A stretch of 64,000 nucleotides of DNA from Micropterus salmoides (taxonomy: Eukaryota > Chordata > Actinopteri > Centrarchiformes > Centrarchidae), in contig NW_024041373.1 in the NCBI RefSeq assembly GCF_014851395.1, positions 558,001 through 622,000 on the forward strand. Reading direction: 5' to 3'. The notes under the pieces are model-generated. The model was not told the DNA's origin. It ran no database searches and saw only the letters and a list, made by a program, of their open reading frames with translations. How positions within the stretch are numbered: position 1 is the stretch's first letter; every line of letters starts with the position of its first letter. The translations under genes and the position numbers were made by a program. Shown one piece after another: positions 20,559-31,800 of the stretch.

Positions 20559-23500
20559 CAGTCCAAATCACACTAACCTTTACTCTGCTCATGCTGCACG
20601 TGACATCTCTTAATGTCAATGGTCTCCGCACTAAAGCCAAAATAGATTCCGTCTTAACAACTTTAAAGGTAGATATTTTATGTCTACAGGAAACTTGGTG
20701 GGATCAAGACAGTCTTCATTATGCAACCAAATGCTGGGATGGTCCGATTTATTCAAACTTTGGCTCAGATAAATCTTGTGGGGTGGCCATCCTTTTTAAA
20801 GAGAATACTGTTGCAAATATAAATGAAATATAAAGATGATCAAGGTAGAGTTCTAATTATAGACTTCTCTACAAATAGTGAGGAGTACAGAATTATAAAT
20901 GTATATGCAGCAAACAGAGAGGGTGATAGAAAACTATTGTTTATCAGCTTAAAGAGATGGGTTTGTAAAAATGTGATGATTACGGGTGATTTCAATGTGG
21001 CATTGACAAAATGCGATGTTTCTATAAACAATACATTTAAAAATGATTGTAGTAGAACAGCATTAAGGAATTTAATAGATGAACACAACCTAGTGGAAGT
21101 ATGGAGAGTGTTAAATCCTGCAGAGAGGGCATTCTCCAGAAGGCAGGTAGTAATGGGAGTCATGAGACAGTCCAGAGTTGATCTCTGTTTGGCCTCCTCT
21201 GGTGCAGTTAAAACTATGAATAATCTACGGTATGTGTTCAACAAGTGGAGTGACCATGCATATTTATGCTGGCAATTGGGATATGCCAGAGGAGCTAAAG
21301 GTGGGGGCACCTGGTGCTTCAACACCAGCCTCTTGGAAGACTCTTCGTTTAGGGAGAAGATTAAGAAATTGTTATGTAATATAACTGAAGAATTAGATGT
21401 AGAAGAAAATCATATTGAAAGATGGGATGGCATAAAGAAACGAGTTAAAAGGTCCTGCATTAACTATAGTAAAAGAAAGAGGTGGGTGGAAGACACGGAA
21501 GAGAGATCTTTAAGAGATCTCCTTTCAAAAGAATTGTTTTTATTGGATCAACACCCAAAGAGAAATTGTGAAAAGTATGAGATGTATAAAGCAAAACTCG
21601 ATGACATTGAACAAAAAAGATGTAGAGGTGCTGCCATCAGAAGCAGAGTTAAAAATGTTTTGGAGGGGGAGAAGTGTACTGCTTTCTTCCTTGGACTAGA
21701 AAAGAAAAAACAAAATAAAGCAGTCTTTGCACAACTTAAAAACAATGCAGGTGAGGTAACCACTGAGCAAGAAGGTATCCTAGATATAGTGCATACATTC
21801 TATGAAAAATTATTTACAAATGATACATGTAATGAACAACATTCCCAGGATATATTAAGATGTGTAGAAAAACAACTGGTACCTGAAGATAGAGAATGGT
21901 GCGATGGCCCTATCTCAATAGAAGAAGTGGAGATGGCGATCAGTAGCTTAAATAAAAACAAAAGCCCAGGAGAAGATGGCCTCTCAGCTGAATTTTATCT
22001 TGCTTTTAAAGATCAACTTGCCCCCCTGTTGTTTAAATTGTATAATAGCATTGAACTTAGCCAGTTAACTCCAAAGTCACTCACAAAAGGTATAATAACT
22101 TTGGTATTCAAAAACAAGGGTGATAAGGACAAACTTGAAAATTACAGACCAATCAGTTTACTCAATACGGACTACAAAATTTTAACCAAAATCCTAGCAA
22201 ATAGAATTAAAACAGTGATTGGCTCGATCGTAGGACCCACTCAAGCCTATAGTATACCGGGAAGAGACATTGCAGATACTATAGGGACCATCAGGGACAC
22301 AGTCAGAATTATGTCAGCACAGGGGGGCATATTGCTGGGAGTTGACTTAGAGAAAGCTTTTGACAAAGTTGAGCATCCTTTTCTCTGGATGACGCTTGAG
22401 AAATTTGGTTTTGGACCAAAGATTATTCGGTGGATCAGACTTCTGTATAAAAATGCATACAGCTGTGTAAAGTGCAATGGGCTCCTCACCAAAGACTTCC
22501 AACTCAGAAGGTCGGTGAGACAGGGGTGCCCGCTCTCCTCTCTACTGTACAGTTTGGTAGTAGAGCCCCTGGCTTTAAAGATACAGCAGGACAAGAACAT
22601 CAAAGGAGTTTTTACATCAATGGGTACAGAGATCAGAATAATGCAATATGCAGATGACATAAACATTATGGTTACCAGCGAGGACAGCATAGATAAAGTA
22701 CTGCAGCATTTAAAAACCTATGAAACTGCCTCTGGAGCCAAAATAAACAAAAGCAAATCAGAGATAATGTTTTGTGGGCGGAACACGGGGGGGTAAATAA
22801 ATGGGGATTTACTGAAACAGAAGATTCTAGAGAAATATTGGGTGTGTTTATTGGTAAAAATGAAGGGCAAGCCAGGGACAGAACATGGGTGAAAGTGTTA
22901 AAAAAAGTGAATGGAGTGTTAAATCTGTGGAGAGGGAGGGGGCTTAATCTGAGGGGTAAGGTTATTGTAACTAATGCTCTGATACTGTCAAAAATTAATC
23001 ATGTTTTGGGAAGCTGTGAGCTGCCGAGTTGGGCACTGAATGCGCTAAACAAGGCCATCTCCTCATTTCTCTGGAGGGGCAAGGGAAATCTGATCGCTCA
23101 CAGGGTGTTAATTGCAAATAAAAGGGAGGGGGGATTAGGACTAATTGACATAAGTGCCAAAAAAGATGCACTGAGGGTAAAACTGATTAGCAAGTTCTTG
23201 GATTCGACCAGGCAGCACCCATGGGAAGACTCACTGGCTGGTTGTCTGGCAGAGTATGGGGAAAAGGACGCATACAACCTGTGTACCTTCTTCCCCGGGA
23301 AAACCCATGGTGCCTTGCCGGGATTCTACCGTGAGGTGCTAGAGGCATGGGGCAAGTTTCTGCCCCACCTTAAGCCAGAGTGCAGTGAGAAAGAGCATGT
23401 GTTGCAGTTACCTTTCCTTTCAAACCCCTGCTTTACTCATCATGGGAAGTGTCTGGTCAGCAGACACTTGGTGGCTGCTGGTCTGACAAGGGTGGGTCAG

Positions 23501-24378
23501 GTTGTAGATAGTAAAGGGAACTTTGACCTTGAGAAAGTGTTGGAGAGAATGAGATTCCTCAAGGTCAAATATAGAAAACAACAAATTGCAACACTGGGTG
23601 ACAGGTTTGAGCAGAGTCTCCTGCCTGAGTGGAGGGGCCTGCTCCAAAAGAGTAACTGTAAGAAGCAGGACAATGCCTTGAGTTTCCTCCTGTGCCTCGG
23701 AGACAGGACCATGAACACTGTAACTGTTAAGACAAAGATCTGGTATATGCTCGCTATTTCCAAAATTGTGAAGAGACCAGCCTCAGAAAGAGTCTGGAAA
23801 GGGATTTTTCCCATTATGAAATCAGCACCATCTGGAAAAACATAAACATTTCCTATATGACATCAAACATTTTTCATTTGGATTTCAGAATAAGGCACAG
23901 AAGGATTTTCACTGGCATTGTCCTGCATCAAATCCACAAGAATGTGTATCAGAGACAATGTGCGGTATGTAGATTAGAAGATGAGGATATTGAGCACCTG
24001 CTTCTTAGGTGCACATCCCTCACTGCACACAGGGAAAGGGTCAAGACTCTCCTCACTGACCACTGTGGCCTGGATGAACTCACAGAGGCCCAATGGGACT
24101 GGACTTATCTGTTTGGACTTCAGGGGAAGGCTCAAAAGAGAAACAATCTATTAATTAACACGGTCCTGGCTTTTGCAAGGAATGCAGCCTGGATGAGGAG
24201 GAATTTTGCTCTCTATGAGAACAAGGACATAAGTACTGAAAGACTTTTTGCGAACATCTTAAAGGCACACTTGAGGCTGCTGTATGCCGCAGATAATGAA
24301 CTCTTCAAGAGCTGTTTCATGACACATACAACCTTGCTGCATGAAGTGAATGGGAAGACATTAGCCTTTGCCTTCTAA
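20555..24378 (+). pseudogene. LINE ORF2 (endonuclease plus reverse transcriptase), frame-broken, copy 3
   Basis: Blocks 20555-20833, 20823-22796, 22772-23845 and 23857-24378, in the same order as copy 2. The last block is complete, with CX2CX8HX4C (CAVC, H, C) and a natural end LAFAF. Breaks at the AT-rich run near 20825, the 7-G run near 22790 and the one-base loss near 23813 are shared with copy 2. One variant, AANREGD instead of AANSEGD, lies near the endonuclease GDFN motif. The nicking endonuclease and reverse transcriptase motifs are otherwise conserved, so this copy is only a few indels from an open frame. Confidence 0.9.
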
Positions 24379-24838
24379 GGGTAAGGAGGAAAGAAGGGTG
24401 TTTTGTGCAATTTGAATGATGTGGGAATTTATCATCATGAGCACCAATGGTTTTGGGGTGTTTTGATAATAATGATGCATACAGAGGTGCTTACTCATTT
24501 TTAATGTTTGGTAGATTAAGTGACTATTACATTAAGATAGATTCTCGTGGTGTGTCTAAGCTTTGCACTTTAACTTACTCGGGTTCCTGTTATTGTGAAC
24601 AATTTTGCCTCAGAGTAAGGGTAAGTCAGACAAAATTTTTGTCCGCTCTTTGGTGTTTGGTCCCTAAGTATGTTTTGTTGTTTTAGAGTCAAGTCCCAAT
24701 TTGTTTGAAAATCTTTTTGTCTTACACAATCCTTTTTTCAGTGTTTTTTTTTCAGTGTTTTTGACTAATATGTTGTAAATAATGTAAAGATGCTTTGAAA
24801 AATGATATTTTCATAATAAAAGATAAAAAAAAAAAAAA

Positions 24839-24935
24839 CACGCCCGATCTCGTCCGATCTCGGAAGCTAAGCAGGGTCGGGCCTGGTTAGTACTTGGATG
24901 GGAGACCGCCTGGGAATACCAGGTGCTGTAAGCTT
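24839..24935 (+). pseudogene. 5S rRNA gene, 3' fragment (nt 24-120), right of LINE copy 3
   Basis: Same as 7510-7606, with intact internal promoter and T5 terminator after the LINE A-tail. Confidence 0.93.
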
Positions 24936-26369
24936 TTTCATGTAGGAAGATTTATTTTGTCACAATATAACAGGTTATAGAGTAAAATTGACTTTGTAAC
25001 TCCCTTCTGCTACATAGCAGACAATATATATTACAATAGAAGCAATTATAAAAAATGGTAAACAGAAATAAACTGCCATCACTGGAGCAGTGCTGAGGAT
25101 GAACTAGAGTTTAAGAGTCTGATTGCTTGGGGGGAAAAGCTGCTCTGCAGTCTGGTGGTGCGGCAGCTGAAACTTCTATATATCTTCCCAGAAGGCAGCA
25201 GGGTGAACAGGCTGTGGCTGGCTGGGTACCGTCCTTTAGTCGAGAAGCCGTCATTGAACAGGGGAGGGGGTCTACGCCACCACTTATCCCCCACTTACAA
25301 TGCTGTCCTTTCATCACTTCCCAGGAAACTCAACAAACGTAACCTATTGGCCTCAGGTGAAGATACCAACGATGGTCGTTCAGTCTTGGCCACAGGTAGT
25401 CTTAACGACTGTAACGACTGTCGTCACAGCAACAAGGAACACTAACGAACCAGCAGTATCGACGATCCTGGCAAACGACCCCACTGAGGTTAAATAGCTG
25501 AGTTTCCCTGCCAGTCAGTCAGAACTGAAGAAGTCCTTTGGATGAGGGACGAAACGTCTTCCAGTCTCTTCAACCAAGTCCAGTTGCCCTTGACTTTAAC
25601 CTTCGTTGGATAACTATGACCTGGATGACTGAGAATCTTCACAGACGTACTGTCCTTTAGTATCCTTTGGGCTCTGCAGGCACCTCACCTCACTGATATC
25701 ACTGATGTTCAGGAGATGGGTACCAATGATCTTCTGAGCAGTTTGAATCCCCTGCTGCAGAGCCCTCCGGTCCTGGGCCGTGCACATCCCATGCCAGCTT
25801 GCGACTTTCCCAGTCAGGATGCTTTCTATTGCTCCTCTGTAAACGCTGACAAGAACTAGGTAAGGGAATTTGGCCTTCTTAAGCTTCCTCAAGAATTTTT
25901 TTTTTTTTTCTGAGCTTTCTTCACCAGCATGGAGATGTGAGGTGACCATGTCAGGTTCTCTGTGATGCTGATTCTCAATTAAGCCTATTATTGGATCATT
26001 ATTACTGATTTTCATTATGTAAGCACATAAATTATTACATTTTTTTTCATATACTTTATTGATGCCCAAGGGGAAAGTTTTTGTTCTCTGCATTTAAAAC
26101 ATCCTAGCGGATAGGGAGCAGTTACGGGTTCAGGTCATGTCAGTTACATTGCTCAGGGGCAGCTTTGGCAATGGCCCATGTTGTACTAGATATGGTGACC
26201 CTCCAAATCCCAAAACAAGTCCCCACGGGCTGCCGCCCTTTTTATTGATTATATTGAATGATATTATAATTATTATTATACAATAATAATTTTTAATTCA
26301 AAGTCCAGGGACAAGCTGCTTCAGTGAAGAGGCAGCAGCCCCCTCTGATTTTTATAAAGAGAAGAGGAA
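24936..26369 (+). repeat. 5S rDNA spacer, unit E (truncated at 1,434 bp)
   Basis: Follows the standard spacer to AAAAGCTTACAG (ending 26379), then switches into an inverted 5S gene instead of continuing into the Tc1 scrap and TATA-like box. It holds the 406-bp insertion at 25241-25646 and the GATCAT variant; a private GTTACATTG replaces GTTACGTTG near 26145. This is the array edge. Confidence 0.88.
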
Positions 26370-26487
26370 AAGCTTACAGCACCTGGTATTCCCAGGCGAT
26401 CCCATCCAAGTACTAACCAGGCCCGACCCTGCTTAGCTTCCGAGATCGGACGAGATCGGGCGTGTTCAGGGTGGTATGGCCGTAAGC
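26370..26487 (-). pseudogene. 5S rRNA gene, inverted, damaged in box C
   Basis: A 118-bp 5S sequence on the minus strand, matching the intact gene except around nt 88-92, where GACC is replaced by TC: a 2-base loss with a substitution, inside box C of the internal promoter. It abuts the truncated spacer E tail-first. Upstream (26488 onward) is unrelated to the array spacer but has TATAAA at -31 to -26. It may belong to a second 5S family. Transcription is doubtful because TFIIIA contacts box C. Confidence 0.9.
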
Positions 26488-26512
26488 AAATGACCTATCT
26501 GAAAAAAAGTTC

Positions 26513-26518
26513 TTTATA
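26513..26518 (-). promoter_or_regulatory. TATA-like element of the inverted 5S gene (-31 to -26)
   Basis: TATAAA on the minus strand at exactly the distance seen for the intact 5S gene, in a flank otherwise dissimilar to the array spacer. Confidence 0.6.
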
Positions 26519-26795
26519 GATGTCCATCATGAACATCCACATTCACTTACATATAAACCAACCACACATACACACACACACCAGAGAGCAGGTCATACAT
26601 TTATTTTGCTTGCTATTGGACCTTTTGTTCAGTTATTAATTCGGATCATAGACACCATCTTAGAGCGTAGTGACGCTGATGGCTTGGCTGTATCATAATC
26701 TGTATAATAGATTGTATACTGGCTAATTAGAATGTTTTTTTTAACAAAAGCTATCATCCCATGCACTTACAGGCGTCTCAGTGCATGTGTGCCCG

Positions 26796-26812
26796 TTCTC
26801 TCTGTCTCTCGC

Positions 26813-26866
<54 letters not shown>
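26796..26866. repeat. Compound microsatellite (TC)n(AC)n
   Basis: About 38 bases of TC-rich repeat run directly into about 33 bases of perfect AC repeat. Confidence 0.9.
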
Positions 26867-26869
<3 letters not shown>

Positions 26870-27462
26870 ACAGGCTAACATCACTTATTTATCAATCGTT
26901 ATGGATAACAAGTTAGCCAACGTTATTAGTTAGGTAAAGACTAATTTACATAGCAAGGCTTAGCTGTACTTTTAATTTAAACAACTAAATGGATAGTAGG
27001 CGACAGCTCAGACAACATATATGGGGATGGGGATGCACCCCTGAAAAGAGATACGAAGAGAGAGACGTTTGTGTCAGAGCAGCAGAGAGAGCTGGCAGTG
27101 TGACTGCAAAGCTGATGGTGAGAGCAAAAGTCTGATCAGTGAGAAAGTAGCAGAGGGAGCTTTAATCAAAAGGACTGATGAGAAAAGTAAAAGAGCAATA
27201 GGCTAGTCCACCCCAATCTTTAAGTTCTGAGGTTTTCCCTGGTCAGGTGCTGAAAGACTACAAAGAGAAGCTGTAGGATGTCTTCTTAACTCCTCCCTGT
27301 GTCAGGCCCCCAGATGCTTCAAAAACACCACAATCATTCCTGTTCCAACAGGGCTGGTCAGAGACCTTTGGAAGGGCAGGTGCTCAAAGTATAAAAAGGG
27401 CACACGGAACAAGGATTTAAATAGGACTCTTCTCAATTCACTTCACTATTGACATAGAAATA

Positions 27463-28977
27463 CACTGCTCAAAAAAATAAAGGGAACACTTAAACAACAC
27501 AATGTAACTCCAAGTAAATCACACTTCTGTGAAATCAAACTGTCCACGTAGGAAGCAACACTGATTGACAATCAATTTCACATGCTGTTGTGTAAATGGA
27601 ATAGACAACAGGTGGAAATTATAGACAATTAGCAAGACACCCCCAATAAAGGAGTGGTTCTGCAGGTGGTGACCGGTGACCACAGACCACTTCTCAGTTC
27701 CTATGCTTCCTGGCTGATGTTTTGGTCACTTTTGAATGCTGGCGGTGCTTTCACTCTAGTGGTAGCATGAGACGGAGTCTACAACCCACACAAGTGGCTC
27801 AGGTAGTGCAGCTCATCCAGGATGGCACATCAATGCGAGCTGTGGCAAGAAGGTTTGCTGTGTCTGTCAGCGTAGTGTCCAGAGCATGGAGGCGCTACCA
27901 GGAGACAGGCCAGTACATCAGGAGACGTGGAGGAGGCCGTAGGAGGGCAACAACCCAGCAGCAGGACCGCTACCTCCGCCTTTGTGCAAGGAGGAGCAGG
28001 AGGAGCACTGCCAGAGCCCTGCAAAATGACCTCCAGCAGGCCACAAATGTGCATGTGTCTGCTCAAACGGTCAGAAACAGACTCCATGAGGGTGGTATGA
28101 GGGCCCGACGTCCACAGGTGGGGGTTGTGCTTACAGCCCAATACCGTGCAGGACGTTTGGCATTTGCCAGAGAACACCAAGATTGGCAAATTCGCCACTG
28201 GCGCCCTGTGCTCTTCACAGATGAAAGCAGGTTCACACTGAGCACATGCGACAGACGTGACAGAGTCTGGAGACGCCGTGGAGAACGTTCTGCTGCCTGC
28301 AACATCCTCCAGCATGACCGGTTTGGCGGTGTGTCAGTAATGGTGTGGGGTGGCGTTTCTTCGTTGGGGCCGCACAGCCCTCCATGTGCTCGCCAGAGGT
28401 AGCCTGACTGCCATTAGGTACCGAGATGAGATCCTCAGACCCCTTGTGAGACCATATGCTGGTGCGGTTGGCCCTGGGTTCCTCCTAATGCAAGACAAGG
28501 CTAGACCTCATGTGGCTGGAGTGTGTCAGCAGTTCCTGCAAGAGGAAGGCATTGATGCTCCATCCACCAACGCCACGTTGCACCACAGACGAGGAGTTGT
28601 CGGATGCTTTAGTCCAGGTCTGGGAGGAGATCCCTCAGGAGACCATCCACCACCTCATCAGGAGCAGGCCCAGGCGTTGTAGGGAGGTCATACAGGCACG
28701 TGGAGGCCACACACACTACTACTCATTTAGACTTGTTTTAAGGACATTACATCAAAGTTGGATCGGACTGTAGTGTGGTTTTCCACTATGATTTTGAGTG
28801 TGACTCCAAATCCAGACCTCCATGGGTTTATAAATTTGATTTCCATTGACAATTTTTTTGTGATTTTGCTGTCAGCACATTCAACTATGTACAGAAAGGA
28901 GTATTTAATGAGATTATGTCATTCATTCAGATCTAGGATGTGTTATTTTAGTGTTCCCTTTATTTTTTTGAGCAGTG
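27463..28977 (+). mobile_element. Tc1/mariner element with perfect 28-bp terminal inverted repeats
   Basis: 1,515 bp. The termini 27463-27490 and 28950-28977 are perfect inverted repeats beginning CACTGCTCAAAAAAATAAAG. The element is flanked by TA on both sides (27461-27462 and 28978-28979), the Tc1/mariner target duplication. It encodes one degraded transposase in the plus orientation. Intact ends mean it could be moved by a transposase supplied from elsewhere. Confidence 0.95.
27767..28773 (+). pseudogene. Tc1-like transposase, broken
   Basis: N-terminal helix-turn-helix region (TQVAQVVQLIQDGTSMRAVA), a basic linker, then the catalytic core: FTDESRF with the first Asp, and LMQDKARPH with the second Asp (usual form QDNARPH, so Asn to Lys). 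A frameshift lies near 28360. A further break and deletion near 28560-28580 removes the segment that normally reads DWPxRSPDLNPIEHLWD, and with it the third catalytic acidic residue. The C-terminus resumes at ELSDALVQVWEEIP and ends near GGHTHYYSF. Enzymatically dead. Confidence 0.92.
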
Positions 28978-28979
28978 TA

Positions 28980-29650
28980 TATCGTTATGTATTCCTTGTT
29001 GACACACATATACAGATGCTTCTGAATCGATACATCAGCAAATGCTGTGACAAAAAAATAAACAGGGAATACCCAACTCTAGCTTTAAAACACTGTGGGC
29101 TGACATAACAGTTTCTGTTGAGGGGTTGCTATGGATGCGGCTGCTGCTGCTGTTGTGTTGTTGCTGATCCTATTGTAGGTGATCTGTGACTAGAGATATT
29201 AAAACAACTATAGGACATATATTAGCTCATTAAACAATTATGTGAACATAAAAAGATTGTTGAGTGTTTGGGACTAGCTCACAGTGACTGACCTGCTGTA
29301 ATACTGCAGCCACTACCAAGGGTGACTGCTAGGGAGACGCTCACAAAGCTGCACACAAAGAGCTGCAGGTAGAGAAAATAAGATACCAGATTTAAAAAAG
29401 TGTGGGAAATAATCTGAGAAGGACACATTAATGGGGAAAGGATGAGGGTGGCCATGGCAGGGGTAAGAGTGAGACAAACAAATCTATAGACAGAGGTGTG
29501 TGTGTCTGTGTTGCTTGCTTGTGTCTACAGTATGCAAAATTGTGATAATGATTTTATATATTGCATTGTGAATCTGAGATATATTTGGATTTTTATTGAC
29601 TATATGTCTAATCATATAACTAAATAAATAAACTAGCATTAATCTTTTAT
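28980..29650. other. Non-coding stretch, nothing recognised
   Basis: AT-rich, with a short GCTGCTGCTG tract near 29140. No exon, RNA gene or repeat family identified. Confidence 0.5.
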
Positions 29651-29858
29651 AATATTCCTGACCTGTAGTAAAGAGTGAAGAAGAAACAGCCCTATTAGAT
29701 TTCAGAAAAAATGTATAAAATGTTTTTGAATCTGGTCACATAATTGTTAAATCAGCTAATATGTATCCTATGTTTGTTTTAACAATTCATACATTTTTCT
29801 GAAATCTTATGGGGCCATGTCTTCTTTACTTCACTCTTTACTTTGATGTCAGAAATAT
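29651..29858. repeat. Imperfect palindrome, MITE-like
   Basis: The left arm (about 29651-29757) and right arm (about 29765-29858) are inverted copies with small gaps; shared blocks are GTAAAGAGTGAAG, AGATTTCAGAAAAA and AATTGTTAAA. Together they could fold into a long hairpin. No target duplication could be assigned. Confidence 0.6.
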
Positions 29859-30847
29859 TATTTATTTTACATTGGCACTGACATTTTTATATGTATTTCC
29901 AGTTATTGAGCTGTTGTAAACACTACTGTTGCTGTCAAAATGTAAATATATTCAATACTGTTCTGAATTTAATGATTTTTTTAAAGGGCTGATAAGTAGG
30001 CTATAAGTCGGAGGAACAGGCTTAGAATTTTACCAGTGTTGTTATACTTATTTGAAGGCACAACGCTTTTATTAAGTTACTTTAATAATCCTAGTTCAAG
30101 TGCAAAGATTTTAGTCAGATTACATAGAAAAGATCAGACCTCTCGACGCCCGTGAAACTTTTCTCCCCCAAACAGAACGAAGTGAACAGAGCGCTTTGTT
30201 TATAGTGTAGAAGTAACGTTAGCTGTCGGCGTGTTAGCCGGCAGCTGATATTACTTCTACAGGCAGACCTGACACACAGGAAGATACACAACAACTGTAC
30301 ATGCTCTTTTTGCAACAACCCACAACAAGCACATTGCAGCAAACCCGTCTTACCGGCGGGATCGCAGGTGTCCTGCAGGCAGAGCTGCTGAATCACTAAC
30401 GGTGTCTGAGCGGGAGGGCTCGTCACGGGTGAGGTCATCAGGTGAAAGGTCATCAATTGGGTCATTTTATTTACTGCGAAATTATTAATTCATTTTACTG
30501 ATCGTTTGATCGGCCAGGCCTTCACAAAAGGGCCTTTTAATTTTTAAGCTTTGCATGATTCAAAAAAATTATTTCCTATCTTATACTGACTCTTCATGTA
30601 GGCCCTTATTTGAGCCTCTGTCTGAAACAAAAATGTAAAATTAAAAATAATTTGAATTATTTTAAGGACGTAATGTGTATTTTTATTTATTTAAAGCTAT
30701 CACTAATAAGATGAATCTTATTTAACTCTTCTAACATGCACTCACAGTGTAAAATCACAATCATGGACAAGGAATGGGCACAGGCAGTGCCTTTACGATG
30801 ACTTTTTTTGGTTAGTTTTATTCCCTCTTAAATTCTTATTTTTAATT
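29859..30847. other. Non-coding stretch with a fragment of the TTAA-MITE family
   Basis: About 30536-30640 (GCTTTGCATGATTCAAA, GAGCCTCTGTCTGAAACAA) matches part of the MITE at 58639-59645. A 116-codon minus-strand ORF at 30115-30465 has no recognisable motif and I do not call it a gene. Confidence 0.45.
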
Positions 30848-30897
30848 TAGCATTGGGTCATATTATGGTTTTGGCTTTTCCCCTTTACTGTGTGGTG

Positions 30898-30928
<31 letters not shown>

Positions 30929-31470
30929 TTCTGTGCATGTAGGTTTGCAAAGTGAAAAAGCCTAATGTCCACCTCAAAGGAAGTTACTATCTCCCGCAGA
31001 AAACACTGCTCTGAACTGCCTGAAAACAGCTTGACTGTAGTCCAGCCTTTTCTTCTGTAACCCATCTGTGTCACTTTGTAACACGCATCATAATGCTCAC
31101 ATGGCAGCTAGTATGGCACAATAGCCTCCAGGTAGTCATTGGAAATAAAGTTGTTGCTGTGATGTAGAGACCGTGCTCAGTTAAAATGTCATATAAATTT
31201 GTTACAAATGAATCACTTACCACTCTGAATTGGGGTTGGGAAGCTGGGTCGGGAACATGTACGGCTGAACCGAAGCCATGGTGTGCAACTCCCAACGAAG
31301 GTCGAATAGAAGTGAGGTGCTTCATGCTGTAGCTAAAATAGCGTTCACCACACAGGGTGAAAAGAGCTGCAGCAGTATGACAAAAATATGGTGTTTTTAT
31401 AATTTAATCATGTACACATGTTCTGGTACAACCCCTAAATAAAATTATAAACCTGAAAAAGAGCATAATA
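30848..31470. mobile_element. MITE fragment related to those at 53371 and 58639
   Basis: Shares blocks with 53371-54118: GGTTTGCAAAGTGAAAAAG, AAAGTTGTTNCTGTGATGTA, GTGCAACTCCCAAC, and GTTCTGGTACAACC near the right end. It contains an (AT)n run at about 30897-30924. No clean TTAA flanks remain. Confidence 0.55.
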
Positions 31471-31672
31471 TCATCTATTTAAATTGCATTCATGCCGTTT
31501 TGTGAACCTGCATTCTGAGCTGCAATGACAGAAAATGATTACCGTTATATGCTATACACTAATACTTAGTCTGAGCATGCCATGCACTGCACTGCCTTTT
31601 ACCATTTTAGAAATTCAGACACTTGAATGAAAAGTGACAAAACATTAAGTTCTGAGAATCAGAATGTGCATT

Positions 31673-31678
31673 TTTATT
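31673..31678 (-). promoter_or_regulatory. cdk1: Poly(A) signal of cdk1
   Basis: AATAAA on the minus strand about 125 bases downstream of the cdk1 stop codon. It is the first canonical signal seen after the stop. Confidence 0.6.
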
Positions 31679-31800
31679 GAAAAGGTTGTTGAAAGACAAA
31701 CTATACCAAATGGTCTACAACAAATTTCACAAACAAATATTTACAGAATGATAATTCACAATGGATACAAATGTGTTTTTATGTAAGGTCTGTAGGCGTT

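Larger units (their letters stand above)
18933..24838 (+). mobile_element. 5S-targeted non-LTR retrotransposon (Tx1/Mutsu-like), copy 3
   Basis: A 5,906-bp element at the same 5S position, with a slightly longer A-tail than the other copies. It shares ORF2 frame breaks with copy 2 but lacks the private deletions of copies 1 and 2, so its 3' half is the least damaged. A cluster of variants at 20185-20345 distinguishes its ORF1. Distance from copy 2 is 7,740 bp: one 1,840-bp unit plus the element and 3 duplicated target bases. Confidence 0.93.
26488..27462. other. Array-flanking region without recognised gene
   Basis: Unique-looking AT-rich sequence with a compound (TC)n(AC)n microsatellite at about 26796-26866. 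I see no coding exon or RNA gene. Confidence 0.6.

Noticed and set aside
1..26487. CRISPR-like or novel defence repeat array
   Set aside because: The long tandem repeats are 5S rDNA units with LINE insertions; no short regularly spaced repeats were seen.
30115..30465. 116-codon minus-strand ORF
   Set aside because: No recognisable domain, no splice partners, and next to MITE fragments.
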